Part shown: piece after piece, positions 9,039 through 17,913 of the stretch
How positions within the stretch are numbered: position 1 is the stretch's first letter
How the letters are laid out: every line of letters begins with the position of its first letter
DNA from: Planomonospora sp. ID67723
GTDB lineage: Bacteria > Actinomycetota > Actinomycetes > Streptosporangiales > Streptosporangiaceae
DNA: 64,000 nucleotides
NCBI RefSeq assembly: GCF_015711605.1
Contig: NZ_JABTEZ010000003.1
Span: forward strand, 682,001 to 746,000
Reading direction: 5' to 3'
Translations under genes and position numbers: made by a program
The notes under the pieces: model-generated
Databases searched by the model: none
Told to the model about the DNA's origin: nothing
What the model saw: the letters and a program-made list of their open reading frames with translations, nothing else

Positions 9039-10265
9039 TCAGGAGCGGGCGGACCAGACGAGCAGGCCCAGGCACATCTCGTCGCTGGTGCCCTCGCCCC
9101 AGACCACGTAACGCGGCGGCAGGTCGCGCAGCGCGGGCAGCATCGCGCGCAGGCCTGCGTCGTGGGTGCAGGTCACCCGGAGGGTGTCGCCGGCCTTGAC
9201 GGCGGCGGGTTCGGCCAGCGGGCGGATGGCCTGCTCGTCGAAGTTGTAGTCGGGAATGTCGAGCAGGGTCTTCGCCCCCGGCGTACCGGGGTTGAGCTCC
9301 ACCTTGATGGAGCGCCCGAGCAGGTGCATGTGCCCGGCGGTGGCGTGGACGGTGCCGGACGCCTCGGCCTTCTGGTCGCAGTGCTGGGTGGGCCCGGCGG
9401 CAGGGGGCCCGCCCGCGCGGCAGAACTGGCCGAGACCGGTCACGGCGGCCTCCGCCTGCTCCCCGAAGCGCTGGGCGACGTCTCGGACCGCGGCCTCGCG
9501 CTCGCACAGCGGACCGGACTCTCCCGGCGCACAGGGAAGCTCGACGGGGGCCGCGAGCGTCACGGTCTCCAGCGGCTTGAGGTCTGCCTTGCCGTCGGTG
9601 AGCCGGAGCCGGATCGCCGACCGGTCGCTGCCTCCCGGCTTGCCCCCGGTGGCGAGCAGGTTGTAGTGCACCTGCATGATCAGCTTGCTGCCGGGCGGCA
9701 TGGGGTAGCCGAGCTTCTCGTCGAGAAGGGTCTCGTCGGCGCCGGGCGCCCAGTGGCCGACCCAGGCGCCGTCGTCGATGCCGGCGTCGCCGAAGCAGGT
9801 CCAGCCCTCGCCCGGCGTGCCGGCGTCGAGCTTGCGGGCGGCCTCGGCCTTGTCCGGATCGACGCGGAAGATGATCGCGTGGTGGACGAGATCGGTGTTC
9901 TGCGGGAGGAACTGGCTGCCGGTGAGGAACGCCCGCTTGCCCAGCCCGGGGTCGAGCAGGAAGCAGCGGTACTCGTCGGTGCCTCCCGAGGGGGCCTTCG
10001 GCGTGTACGGCTCGGGCAGCGTGAGGGTGGCGAACCGCTCCGAGGCCCGCAGCGGCGCCGCGGGCGGGGGCTCTGCGGCGCTTCCGTGGCCGCCGTGCGC
10101 CTCCGTCGCGCCGGCCTTCGGGCTCGCGCCGGCCGTCGTGCCCGGATCATGGGCGGTGGCCGGGTGGCCCTGCGCGCCGCACGACGCGACGAGGACGACG
10201 GTGGCGAGTGCGGCGGCCGCCGTACCCGCCCATCGTGCCCTGCGTCTCATGACCGAGTGTTCCAT
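9039..10265 (-). CDS. Lipoprotein with type II copper monooxygenase (PHM/DBM-like) domain
   Basis: A 408-residue protein expected to be lipid-anchored outside the cell: signal peptide with lipobox VASC (Cys29), a Gly/Ala/Pro-rich spacer, then a two-domain copper fold. All six ligands of peptidylglycine or dopamine beta-monooxygenase can be placed: His128-His129 (DLVHHAIIF) and His200 (MQVHYN) for CuH, His312 and His314 (GHMHLLG) and Met397 (TSDEMCLG) for CuM. Such enzymes hydroxylate C-H bonds with ascorbate and O2; the bacterial substrate and reductant are unknown. ATG 10265 has AGGAGG 5 nt upstream, while a longer frame upstream lacks coding character. Confidence 0.82.
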   Translation of the reverse strand: MEHSVMRRRARWAGTAAAALATVVLVASCGAQGHPATAHDPGTTAGASPKAGATEAHGGHGSAAEPPPAAPLRASERFATLTLPEPYTPKAPSGGTDEYRCFLLDPGLGKRAFLTGSQFLPQNTDLVHHAIIFRVDPDKAEAARKLDAGTPGEGWTCFGDAGIDDGAWVGHWAPGADETLLDEKLGYPMPPGSKLIMQVHYNLLATGGKPGGSDRSAIRLRLTDGKADLKPLETVTLAAPVELPCAPGESGPLCEREAAVRDVAQRFGEQAEAAVTGLGQFCRAGGPPAAGPTQHCDQKAEASGTVHATAGHMHLLGRSIKVELNPGTPGAKTLLDIPDYNFDEQAIRPLAEPAAVKAGDTLRVTCTHDAGLRAMLPALRDLPPRYVVWGEGTSDEMCLGLLVWSARS

Positions 10266-10442
10266 GAACGCCTCCTGATCCCCCGGGGGCTCCGACCCGT
10301 GCCCGGGAGGGGAACCCCGGCCACGGCCTGAATCCCAGACTCCCCGCTCCCGCGGGGATCCTCCATCCGCCGAAAGGCCGGGACCCCTCCTCCGCAGGGC
10401 TGAGAGGCGCCTCATCCGAGGCCGGCCCCGAAGGCGCCGGCG

Positions 10443-10700
10443 TCAGCCGAGGATCTGATCGACGTAGCACCAGCGCCACGTCTCGCCCGGCTCGAAGGAG
10501 GAGACGACCGGGTGGCCGATCTCCTTGAAGTGGGCGGTGGCGTGCTTGTTCGGCGAGGAGTCGCAGCAGCCGACATGCCCGCAGGACAGGCATCTGCGCA
10601 GGTGGACCCAGCGGCTCCCGGCAGCCAGGCACTCCTCGCACCCCGCGGGCGTGCGCGCGGGCGGATCCTGGGACGAGGTGAGGTGTTCGCAGGTGGACAT
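10443..10700 (-). CDS. Stand-alone UBP-type zinc finger protein
   Basis: An 85-residue protein made almost entirely of one ZnF-UBP domain: CEHL, then CEECLAAGSRWVHLRRCLSC, GHVGCCDSSPNKHATAHFKE and GHPVVSSFEPGETWRWCYVD. The Cys/His spacing and the HATAHF motif match the domain that binds the ubiquitin C-terminal GG in eukaryotic deubiquitinases. Bacterial copies are common in actinomycetes and their ligand is unknown. ATG 10700 follows AAGGGAG; an upstream in-frame ATG would add 26 unconserved residues. It lies 177 nt before the monooxygenase gene on the same strand, and that gap shows no clear terminator. Confidence 0.88.
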   Translation of the reverse strand: MSTCEHLTSSQDPPARTPAGCEECLAAGSRWVHLRRCLSCGHVGCCDSSPNKHATAHFKEIGHPVVSSFEPGETWRWCYVDQILG

Positions 10701-10752
10701 GTTCTCCCTTAGGCCGTCGCTCTCACCGGTGATCGTACGACTAGAGCCATGT

Positions 10753-10763
10753 TCCAATTTGGA
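10753..10763. promoter_or_regulatory. Small palindrome in the divergent zinc-finger/ABC region
   Basis: TCCAATTTGGA is an exact 5+1+5 dyad about 50 nt upstream of the zinc-finger start and 93 nt upstream of the ABC operon. It could be an operator. The same region has GGTCACC (10792-10798) and GGTGACC (10825-10831) as a spaced inverted repeat. No regulator gene is adjacent. Confidence 0.25.
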
Positions 10764-10856
10764 CACCTCTCGCCCCACCTATTGATCAGGGGGTCACCGT
10801 GACTCACTCTGTCCTTCATCGGGGGGTGACCTAGGCCGCGAACCTCAGGGAGCCCG

Positions 10857-11642
10857 ATGCTGGAAGTCCGCAATCTCGAGGTCGTCTACGACGACGTGAT
10901 GCTGGTGCTGCGCGGGGTCAGCCTGCGGGTTCCGGCGGGATCGATCGTGGCCCTGCTGGGCGCGAACGGAGCGGGCAAGACCACTCTGCTGCGGGCCCTG
11001 TCGGGCCTGCTGGACGTGCACGACGGTGAGATCACCAAGGGATCGGTCCTCATCGACGGCGAGCCCGTGCACGGCCTGCGCCCCGCGCAGATCGTGCGGC
11101 GCGGGGTCAGCCAGGTCATGGAGGGACGGCGCATCTTCGGCGAGCTGACCGTCGAGGAGAACCTGAAGGTCGGCGCGCACACCGCAGCCCGGGCCGTCGC
11201 CGACAACCTCGACCGCGTCTACGGGCTGTTCCCGTTGCTGAAGGAGAGGCGCAGGAACGTCTCCGGCTACCTGTCCGGCGGCGAGCAGCAGATGCTGGCG
11301 GTCGGCAGGGCGCTCATGGCCGGCCCCCGCTACCTGCTGCTGGACGAGCCCAGCCTCGGGCTGGCCCCCTCGCTGGTGCGCCAGATCCGCGACCTCGTCG
11401 TCGAGATCAACAAGCAGGGGACCACGGTCCTGCTCGTCGAGCAGAACGCCACGATGGCCCTGTCGGTCGCCGACCACGGCTACGTCATGGAGACCGGGAA
11501 GATCGTCATGGACCGCCCGGCGGCCGAGCTGCTGGCCGACGAGGACATCAAGGAGTTCTACCTCGGCCTCGGCGCCGAGGGGACGGTCAAGTCCTTCCGC
11601 GAGGTCAAGCACTACCGACGCAGGAAGAGGTGGCTGTCGTGA
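10857..11642 (+). CDS. livF: LivF-type ABC transporter ATPase
   Basis: First gene of a six-gene HAAT-family (branched-chain amino acid type) uptake operon. The 261-residue ATPase has Walker A GANGAGKTT, signature LSGGEQQ, Walker B YLLLDEPSLGL and the switch region LLVEQN, with the short-loop layout of LivF. The tail after residue 235 is basic (REVKHYRRRKRWLS), which is unusual for LivF. ATG 10857 follows AGGGAG with 4 nt between. It would energise the LivH/LivM permease at the inner membrane face together with the LivG-type ATPase 45 nt downstream. The substrate is probably not leucine, given the ligase in the operon. Confidence 0.9.
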   Translation: MLEVRNLEVVYDDVMLVLRGVSLRVPAGSIVALLGANGAGKTTLLRALSGLLDVHDGEITKGSVLIDGEPVHGLRPAQIVRRGVSQVMEGRRIFGELTVEENLKVGAHTAARAVADNLDRVYGLFPLLKERRRNVSGYLSGGEQQMLAVGRALMAGPRYLLLDEPSLGLAPSLVRQIRDLVVEINKQGTTVLLVEQNATMALSVADHGYVMETGKIVMDRPAAELLADEDIKEFYLGLGAEGTVKSFREVKHYRRRKRWLS

Positions 11643-11687
11643 GCGGCGGGGCGGTCGCGGTGACCGGCGAGGGCGAGGTGGCGCCCC

Positions 11688-12491
11688 ATGGCCGCTGACA
11701 TCCGGGCGGCCCCTCCCGAGGCCGCGCCGCCGGTGCTGAAGGTCGAGGACGTCGGGCTCTCGTTCGCCGGGGTGAAGGCGATCGACGGGGTCTCCTTCGA
11801 GGTGGCCCCGGCCGAGCTGTTCGCCGTGATCGGCCCGAACGGCGCGGGGAAGACCTCCGTCTTCAACGTCCTGTCCGGGGTCTACCGGCCTCAGCGCGGC
11901 GCGGTGACCTTCCTCGGAGAGGACATCCTCGGCCGGCCTCCGCACCGGATCGCCGCCATGGGCCTGGCCCGCACCTTCCAGAACGTCGAGCTGTTCCACA
12001 ACCTGACCGTGCTCGACAACCTCATGCTCGGCCGCCACCACCACTTCGGCTACGGCCCGCTGTCCGCCCTGCTCTGGCTCGGCCGGGCGCGCCGGGAGGA
12101 ACTCGCCGCCCGTGCCCGCGTCGAGGACATCATCGACTTCCTCGACCTGGCGGCCTGGCGCCGCCACCCCGTCCGGCTGCTCCCGTACGGCGTGCAGAAA
12201 CGCGTCGAGCTCGGCCGCGCGCTGGCCATGGAGCCCCGCCTGCTGCTGCTGGACGAGCCGGTCGCCGGGATGAACCTGGAGGAGACCGAGGACATGGCCC
12301 GCTTCGTGCTCGACATCCGAGACGAGCTCGGTGTGCCCGTCGTGCTCGTCGACCACGACATGGGCCTGGTCATGGACCTGGCCGACCGGGTGCTCGTGCT
12401 CGACTTCGGCCGCCCGGTCGCGCTCGGCACCCCGGCCGAGGTCCAGCGCGACCCCAAGGTCATCGAGGCCTACCTGGGAGGGGCGTCATGA
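11688..12491 (+). CDS. livG: LivG-type ABC transporter ATPase
   Basis: The second ATPase of the operon, 267 residues. Walker A is GPNGAGKTS, Walker B is LLLLDEPVAGM, followed by LVDHDMGLVMDLADRVLVLDFG, the usual LivG ending. The ABC signature is LPYGVQKR in place of LSGGQ, a known variation in LivG proteins. The first 16 residues are Ala/Pro-rich. Its TGA overlaps the ATG of the ligase gene (ATGA), so the two are likely translationally coupled. Confidence 0.9.
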   Translation: MAADIRAAPPEAAPPVLKVEDVGLSFAGVKAIDGVSFEVAPAELFAVIGPNGAGKTSVFNVLSGVYRPQRGAVTFLGEDILGRPPHRIAAMGLARTFQNVELFHNLTVLDNLMLGRHHHFGYGPLSALLWLGRARREELAARARVEDIIDFLDLAAWRRHPVRLLPYGVQKRVELGRALAMEPRLLLLDEPVAGMNLEETEDMARFVLDIRDELGVPVVLVDHDMGLVMDLADRVLVLDFGRPVALGTPAEVQRDPKVIEAYLGGAS

Positions 12492-14356
12492 CGCTCACGC
12501 GGGAACCGCGGGAACAGGAACACACGCGCACCACGACCATCGTCACCCGGGTCCGCGACCGGGCCCGCGCCACGCCCGGCCGCATCGCCATGCGGGAGAA
12601 GGACTTCGGCATCTGGCAGGAGGTCACCTGGGCGGACTACTGGGAGAACGTCCAGCTCGTGGCGCACGCCCTGCTCGCGCTCGGCGTCGAGCCCGGCGAC
12701 CGGGTGGCCGTGCACTCGGAGAACAGGCGCGAGTGGCTCTACACCGACCTCGCGATCGTGGCGGTCCGCGGCATCACGGTCGGCCTGTACCCCACCAACC
12801 CGGCCGCCGAGGCCGCCTACCTGCTCTCCCACTCCGGGGCGAAGATCCTCATCGCCGAGGACCAGGAACAGGTCGACAAGGCGCTCGCGGTCCTGGACCG
12901 CTGCCCCGAGCTGGAGCGGATCGTCTACGTCGAGCCGCGGGGCGTCCGCGGGCGCTACGACGACCCCCGGCTGACGGCCTGGAGTGAACTGCTGGAGATC
13001 GGGGCCGCCCACCGGGAGGAGAACCCCGGCGCGGTCGAGCGGCGGATGGCCGCCACCCGGACCGACGACGTGATCACGCTGATCTACACCTCCGGCACCA
13101 CCGGCCCGCCCAAGGGCGTGATGCTCACCGTCGGCAACGTCGAGTACGCGATCAAGCTGCTCGTCGAGGGCGGCGGTTTCACCTCGCCCCCGCCGTCGGA
13201 GAGGGATCTCGCCCTGTCGTACCTGCCGCTGTGCCACGTGGCCGAGCGAGCCTTCACGGTCTGGTTCAACGCCGCCGCCGGGGTGCAGGTGAACTTCGCC
13301 GAGTCCATCGAGACCGTCCAGGCCAACCTGCGCGAGGTGCAGCCGACGATCCTGTTCGGGGTCCCGCGCATCTGGGAGAAGGTGCTCGCCGGGGTGGAGA
13401 TCCGGCTGGAGTCGGCCTCGCCGCTCAAGCGCGCGGTCACCCGGTTCTGGCTGGGAGTGGCCGACCGGATCGGCGACACGCTGGTGCGCACCGGCGGCAC
13501 GCACACCCCGCGCACGAGGGCGCTCTACGGGATCGGCTGGGTCTTCTGCTACCGCGCGCTGCGCGAGCGGCTCGGCATGCGCCGGGTCCGCTACGCCGCC
13601 TCCGGCGCCGCGCCGATCGCCCCCGCGGTGCTCAAGTTCTACATGGGAATCGGCGTGGCCATGCACGAGGTGTACGGCATGAGCGAGAACACCGCCGTCG
13701 CCACCGGCAACCGCCCGGGCCGGATCAAGCTCGGCACCGTCGGCGAGCCCCACGAAGGCGTGGAGCTGCGGATCGACGAGCTGACCGGGGAGATCCTCAC
13801 CCGGCACCCGGGCACCTTCGCGGGATACTGGCGCGACCCCCGCGCCACCGCCGACGTGCTCGACCCCGACGGCTGGCTGCACACCGGCGACGTCGGGGAG
13901 TGGGTGGACGGCACCCACGTCAGGATCACCGACCGGATGAAGGACATCATCATCACGGCCGGCGGCAAGAACATCGCGCCGAGCGAGATGGAGAACGCGC
14001 TCAAGGCCTCGCCGTACCTCAAGGAGGCCGTCGTCGTCGGCGACCGCCGCAAGTACCTGGCCGCGCTGATCGGCATCGAGCTCGACACCGTGGGGGAGTG
14101 GGCGCGCAGGCGCGGCCTGCCGTACACGACCTACCGCGACCTGTCGGAGAAGCCTGAGGTGCGCGAGCTCGTGCAGGGGATCGTCGACGAGGTCAACGAG
14201 CGCTTCGCCCGGGTCGAGCAGATCAAGCGGTTCGCCCTGCTTCCCAAGGAACTCGATCACGAGGACGGCGAGCTCACCGCCACCCAGAAGGTCAAGCGGA
14301 GCGCGATCGAACGACTCTTCGCCGACCTCGTCGAAGGGATGTACCGAAGCAGATGA
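12488..14356 (+). CDS. Long-chain acyl-CoA synthetase (AMP-forming)
   Basis: A 622-residue adenylate-forming ligase that would activate a carboxylic acid with ATP and CoA. The P-loop is LIYTSGTTGPPKGVML, A5 is HEVYGMSENT, A7 region is DGWLHTGDVGEW and A8 is ITDRMKDIIITAGGKNIAPSE. Its length and layout match FadD15-type bacterial long-chain ligases. It overlaps livG (ATGA) upstream and livH (ATGA) downstream, so it sits inside the transporter operon. The likely meaning is that the imported compound is a lipophilic or aromatic acid trapped as its CoA ester; that is inference. Confidence 0.9.
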   Translation: MTLTREPREQEHTRTTTIVTRVRDRARATPGRIAMREKDFGIWQEVTWADYWENVQLVAHALLALGVEPGDRVAVHSENRREWLYTDLAIVAVRGITVGLYPTNPAAEAAYLLSHSGAKILIAEDQEQVDKALAVLDRCPELERIVYVEPRGVRGRYDDPRLTAWSELLEIGAAHREENPGAVERRMAATRTDDVITLIYTSGTTGPPKGVMLTVGNVEYAIKLLVEGGGFTSPPPSERDLALSYLPLCHVAERAFTVWFNAAAGVQVNFAESIETVQANLREVQPTILFGVPRIWEKVLAGVEIRLESASPLKRAVTRFWLGVADRIGDTLVRTGGTHTPRTRALYGIGWVFCYRALRERLGMRRVRYAASGAAPIAPAVLKFYMGIGVAMHEVYGMSENTAVATGNRPGRIKLGTVGEPHEGVELRIDELTGEILTRHPGTFAGYWRDPRATADVLDPDGWLHTGDVGEWVDGTHVRITDRMKDIIITAGGKNIAPSEMENALKASPYLKEAVVVGDRRKYLAALIGIELDTVGEWARRRGLPYTTYRDLSEKPEVRELVQGIVDEVNERFARVEQIKRFALLPKELDHEDGELTATQKVKRSAIERLFADLVEGMYRSR

Positions 14357-15240
14357 AGGGTGTGCTCGAATCACTGGTCCGCGGGCTGGGCAACGGCTCG
14401 GTCTACGCCCTGCTGGCCCTCGGGTTCGTGATCGTCTACAAGGCGACGCGGGTGATCAGCTTCGCCCAGCCCGCCTTCATGATCGCTGGTGCGGTCGCGG
14501 TCAGCCACCTGGCGGAGGTGACCGGCTTCTACGCCGCCGTGCCGCTGGCGGCGCTGCTGGTCGCCGCGCTGGCCCTGGGCGTCGAGCGGATCGCGATCCG
14601 GCCGATGGTCGGCCGTCCCGTATTCGTCGTTGCGATCATCACGCTCGGGATCGACGTCGTCGTCCGGGTGGTGGTCAACGGCTTCATCGGGCTGGACGTG
14701 CGCCAGGTCGGCGACCCGTGGGGACTGCGCCTGGTGGAGATCGGCGGCCTGGCCGTACAGCAGCGATGGATCGCGATGCTGCTGTCGACGGCCGTGCTCG
14801 TCGCCCTGCTGTTCGCCTTCTTCCGCTACACCCGGTACGGCCTGGCGATGCGGGCGGCCGCCTTCGACCAGGAGACCGCGCTGGCCCAGGGCGTCTCGGT
14901 CGGCATGGTCTTCGCGCTCTCGTGGGGCCTGGCCGGGGGCCTGGCCGCCATCGCCGGGACCTTCGTCGGCACCGGCCAGGGCGTGGACCAGCTCACCTGG
15001 ATCATCGCGCTCAAGGCGCTGCCGGCGATCATCGTCGGCGGGCTCGACTCACTCGGCGGCGCGGTGGCCGGGGGACTGGTGATCGGGGTCGTGGAGTCGC
15101 TGGTCCAGTCCTACCAGGGGGATCTGGCGCCCTGGCTGGGGCAGAACTTCGCGGTCGTCACGCCGTACGCGGTCATGCTCCTGGTCCTGCTGGTCAGACC
15201 GTACGGGCTGTTCGGCACTCCGGAGGTGGAGCGGGTATGA
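14353..15240 (+). CDS. livH: LivH-type ABC permease
   Basis: A 295-residue inner-membrane permease with about eight hydrophobic helices. It shows the LivH hallmark near its start (GLGNGSVYALLALGFVIVYK) and the late EAA-like region GQGVDQLTWIIALKALPAIIVGG followed by LDSLGGAVAGGLVIGVVE. It ends PYGLFGTPEVERV, as usual for the family. Both ends overlap neighbours by 4 nt (ATGA), so stoichiometric co-expression is expected. Confidence 0.9.
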   Translation: MKGVLESLVRGLGNGSVYALLALGFVIVYKATRVISFAQPAFMIAGAVAVSHLAEVTGFYAAVPLAALLVAALALGVERIAIRPMVGRPVFVVAIITLGIDVVVRVVVNGFIGLDVRQVGDPWGLRLVEIGGLAVQQRWIAMLLSTAVLVALLFAFFRYTRYGLAMRAAAFDQETALAQGVSVGMVFALSWGLAGGLAAIAGTFVGTGQGVDQLTWIIALKALPAIIVGGLDSLGGAVAGGLVIGVVESLVQSYQGDLAPWLGQNFAVVTPYAVMLLVLLVRPYGLFGTPEVERV

Positions 15241-16478
15241 CCGAACGGACCGAGAGGGTCGAACCGCCCGAGCAGGCCGGGGCGCCCGGACGGGTGGAGA
15301 CCGCCGGGCGGGGCCGGGCCCCGGCCGCGGGACCGGACGCGCACCCGGGCGGGGGCCCCGGAGCGGTCCGGGCGCGCAGGCCGAAGGGGCGCCCGCTGCT
15401 CTACACCGCCTACTCCCAGGACATGGCGCTGCTCGACACCCGCGCCAAGAAGGTCTGGCTCGCGCTGCTGCTGGGCGCCGCGATCCTGCTCAGCGGCCTC
15501 CCCGACGACCTGCTGGTCCTGCTGGCGGCCGGGTACATCGCGGCGATCGGCGCGATCGGGCTCAACATCGTCACCGGCTACGCCGGCCAGGTCTCGCTGG
15601 GCCACGCCTTCTTCGTCGCCATCGGCGCCTACACCGCCGCGGCGGTCTCCGGGGACCCGGGCGGGCGCACCCTGGGGTTCGGGATCACCAGCATGCTCGT
15701 CTGGCTGCCCGCCGCCGGAGCGGTCGCGGCGCTGGCCGGGGTGCTCGTCGCCCCGCTCGCCGCCCGGCTCCGCGGCCTCTACCTGGCGATCGTCACGCTC
15801 GGGCTGGTCTTCCTCGGCGAGCACGTCTTCAAGGAGTGGGACCACCTGACCGGCGGTCCCGGCGTGGGCCGCCCGGCCGCCACCCCCGAGCTGTTCGGCT
15901 TCCGGTTCGACGCCGACAGCGCGCTCGGCACCCGGGCGCAGTCGCTGTACATGCTGATGCTCGTGCTGCTGGTGGTCTTCGCGGTGGCGGCGCGCAACCT
16001 CGCCCGCTCCCGGATCGGCCGGGCCTTCTCCGCCGTCCGCGACCGCGACATCGCCGCCGAGGTGATCGGCGTGCCGCTGACCCGCTACAAGACGCTCGCC
16101 TTCGCGATCTCCTCGTTCTACGCGGGATGCGCGGGCGCGCTGATGTACACGATCACCGGGTTCTTCGATCCCGGCTCGTTCAACCTGCTGATGTCGGTGC
16201 AGTTCATCGCGATGGTCCTGATCGGCGGGGTGGCCACGGTCTCCGGCTCCATCGCCGGGGCGCTGTTCATCACCCTCCTGCCCCGCCTCACCCAGGAACT
16301 GCCCGCCCTGCTGCCGTTCGTCAGCGCCGACACGACCCAGACGCCCAACGTCTTCCAGATCCAGGTCGCCCTGTACGGCCTGCTGATCGTGCTGTTCCTC
16401 GTCTTCGAACCCCGGGGTCTCTTCGGGATCTGGATCCGCGTCCGCGCCTACTGGAAGAGCTGGCCTTTCTCGTATTGA
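15237..16478 (+). CDS. livM: LivM-type ABC permease with hydrophilic N-terminal extension
   Basis: A 413-residue permease partner of LivH. The first 55-60 residues are charged and Pro/Gly/Ala-rich, then a typical LivM core follows: GLNIVTGYAGQVSLGHAFF, LRGLYLAIVTLGLVFLGEHV, LARSRIGRAFSAVRDRDIAA and VLIGGVATVSGSIAGALF. The in-frame ATG at 15237 overlaps the livH stop; translation from there is supported by the coupling pattern, even though the core starts later. The final gene of the operon, the binding protein, begins 46 nt after its stop. Confidence 0.9.
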   Translation: MTERTERVEPPEQAGAPGRVETAGRGRAPAAGPDAHPGGGPGAVRARRPKGRPLLYTAYSQDMALLDTRAKKVWLALLLGAAILLSGLPDDLLVLLAAGYIAAIGAIGLNIVTGYAGQVSLGHAFFVAIGAYTAAAVSGDPGGRTLGFGITSMLVWLPAAGAVAALAGVLVAPLAARLRGLYLAIVTLGLVFLGEHVFKEWDHLTGGPGVGRPAATPELFGFRFDADSALGTRAQSLYMLMLVLLVVFAVAARNLARSRIGRAFSAVRDRDIAAEVIGVPLTRYKTLAFAISSFYAGCAGALMYTITGFFDPGSFNLLMSVQFIAMVLIGGVATVSGSIAGALFITLLPRLTQELPALLPFVSADTTQTPNVFQIQVALYGLLIVLFLVFEPRGLFGIWIRVRAYWKSWPFSY

Positions 16479-16523
16479 TTTTTCTCCTTCATGCGCCTCC
16501 CCTACCGAAAAGGAGCTGAGTCC

Positions 16524-17810
16524 ATGTCGAAGCGCCATCTGGTGATCGCCGTGTCCCTGGTGGCCCTTCTGTCCGCGTGCGGCGTCATCCGGGGGGACGA
16601 CGAGGATAAGAAGGGCGCCGTGACCACGGGCGTCACCAGCGAGCCGTGCCCGATCGCGGTGGACAGGAACAAGGGGTGCATCTACCTCGGCACGATCTCC
16701 GACCTGACCTCCGGGCCGTTCGCCGCGCTGGCCGTACCGATCACCCAGGCGCAGAAGGCGTTCTGGAACCGGGTCAACAAGGCCGGCGGCATCGGGGGCA
16801 AGTACGAGGTGGACGTGCAGGCCTACGTCCGCGACAACAAGTACAACCCCGAGACGCACAACCAGGTCTACCAGGAGATCAAGAACAACGTGCTCGGCCT
16901 GGCCCAGACCCTCGGCTCGCCGACCACCGCGGCCATCCTCGCCGACCTGAAGGCCAACAACGTCGTCGCCGCGCCCGCGTCGTGGACCTCGGCCTGGGAG
17001 TTCGAGGACGTCATCGTGGAGACCGGCGCGAACTACTGCGTCGAGTCCATGAACGCCGTCGACTACGCGGTCGAGACCTACAAGCCGAAGACCGTCATGG
17101 CCGTGCACTACGCCGGCGACTACGGCGCCGACGCGGCCGCGGGGGCGAAGGCGGCGGCCGAGCGCAACGGCCTGGAGTTCACCGCGGTCGAGACCCCCTC
17201 CGGCGCGACCGAGCAGGGCAGGGCCATCACCGAGATCACCAAGAACAAGCCCGACCTGGTCATCCTGACCACCGGTCCGGCCGACGCCGCCGCCGTCATC
17301 GGTCAGTCCGCCGCCGCCGGGTTCAAGGGCCGCTTCATCGGCACCGGCCCGACCTGGAACCCGGCACTGCTCAAGAGCCCGGCCGCGCCCGCGATCCTCG
17401 CGCTCTACGAGCAGTCCTCGCCCGGCAGGCCGTGGGGCGCCGACACCCCCGGCCACAAGGCCATGCGCGAGGCGCTGGGCAACGTCACCCCGAGCGACGG
17501 CTACACCTCGGGCTGGGCCTGGTCCTACCCGCTCAAGGCCGCGCTGGAGAAGATGGTCGCCAGCGGGGACGTCAGCCGCAAGGGCCTGGTCGCCGCGGTC
17601 AAGTCGCTGACCACGGTCGACTACGAGGGCATGCTCCCCCCCGAGGCGGGCAACTTCGCCGGGGACCCGAACACCGCGACCTTCCGGCAGACCCTGATCA
17701 ACAAGCCCGACGCCGCGGCGCCCACCGGCGTCACGATCGTCAAGGACTTCTCCACCGGCCCGACCGCGCAGGCGTACACCATGGACGGACCCTGCTTCGA
17801 CAAGCTCTGA
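16524..17810 (+). CDS. livK: LivK-type substrate-binding lipoprotein
   Basis: A 428-residue periplasmic-type binding protein, lipid-anchored by lipobox LSAC (Cys19). The mature part follows the type I periplasmic binding fold: IYLGTISDLTSGPFAALAVP, NKAGGIGGKYEVDVQAYVRD, a middle hinge and SGWAWSYPLKAALEKM. ATG 16524 has AAAGGAG about 9 nt upstream. It delivers the ligand to the LivHM permease. Extra cysteines (EPCPIAVDRNKGCIY, and PCFDKL at the C terminus) could form disulfides. The ligand cannot be told from sequence. Confidence 0.9.
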   Translation: MSKRHLVIAVSLVALLSACGVIRGDDEDKKGAVTTGVTSEPCPIAVDRNKGCIYLGTISDLTSGPFAALAVPITQAQKAFWNRVNKAGGIGGKYEVDVQAYVRDNKYNPETHNQVYQEIKNNVLGLAQTLGSPTTAAILADLKANNVVAAPASWTSAWEFEDVIVETGANYCVESMNAVDYAVETYKPKTVMAVHYAGDYGADAAAGAKAAAERNGLEFTAVETPSGATEQGRAITEITKNKPDLVILTTGPADAAAVIGQSAAAGFKGRFIGTGPTWNPALLKSPAAPAILALYEQSSPGRPWGADTPGHKAMREALGNVTPSDGYTSGWAWSYPLKAALEKMVASGDVSRKGLVAAVKSLTTVDYEGMLPPEAGNFAGDPNTATFRQTLINKPDAAAPTGVTIVKDFSTGPTAQAYTMDGPCFDKL

Positions 17811-17837
17811 TCGGGTTGCGCCCTCCTGCGCCCTCAG

Positions 17838-17896
17838 CGGCCCGGTACGGCGGGCGGTGGACCGGTCTTCCGGACACCGCCTGCCGCACCGGGCCG
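17838..17896 (+). terminator. Long hairpin after the ABC operon
   Basis: Arms 17838-17859 and 17875-17896 pair over 22 positions with one A-C mismatch and one G-U pair around a 15-nt loop. It lies 27 nt after the livK stop and just before the promoter of the next gene. Confidence 0.75.
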
Positions 17897-17901
17897 TTGG
17901 G

Positions 17902-17913
17902 TAGAGTCGAAAT
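17902..17913 (+). promoter_or_regulatory. Leaderless-type -10 element for the 17914 gene
   Basis: TAGAGT (17902-17907) is followed by 6 nt and ATG 17914, with no Shine-Dalgarno sequence. The upstream terminator stem occupies the usual -35 position. Confidence 0.5.
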
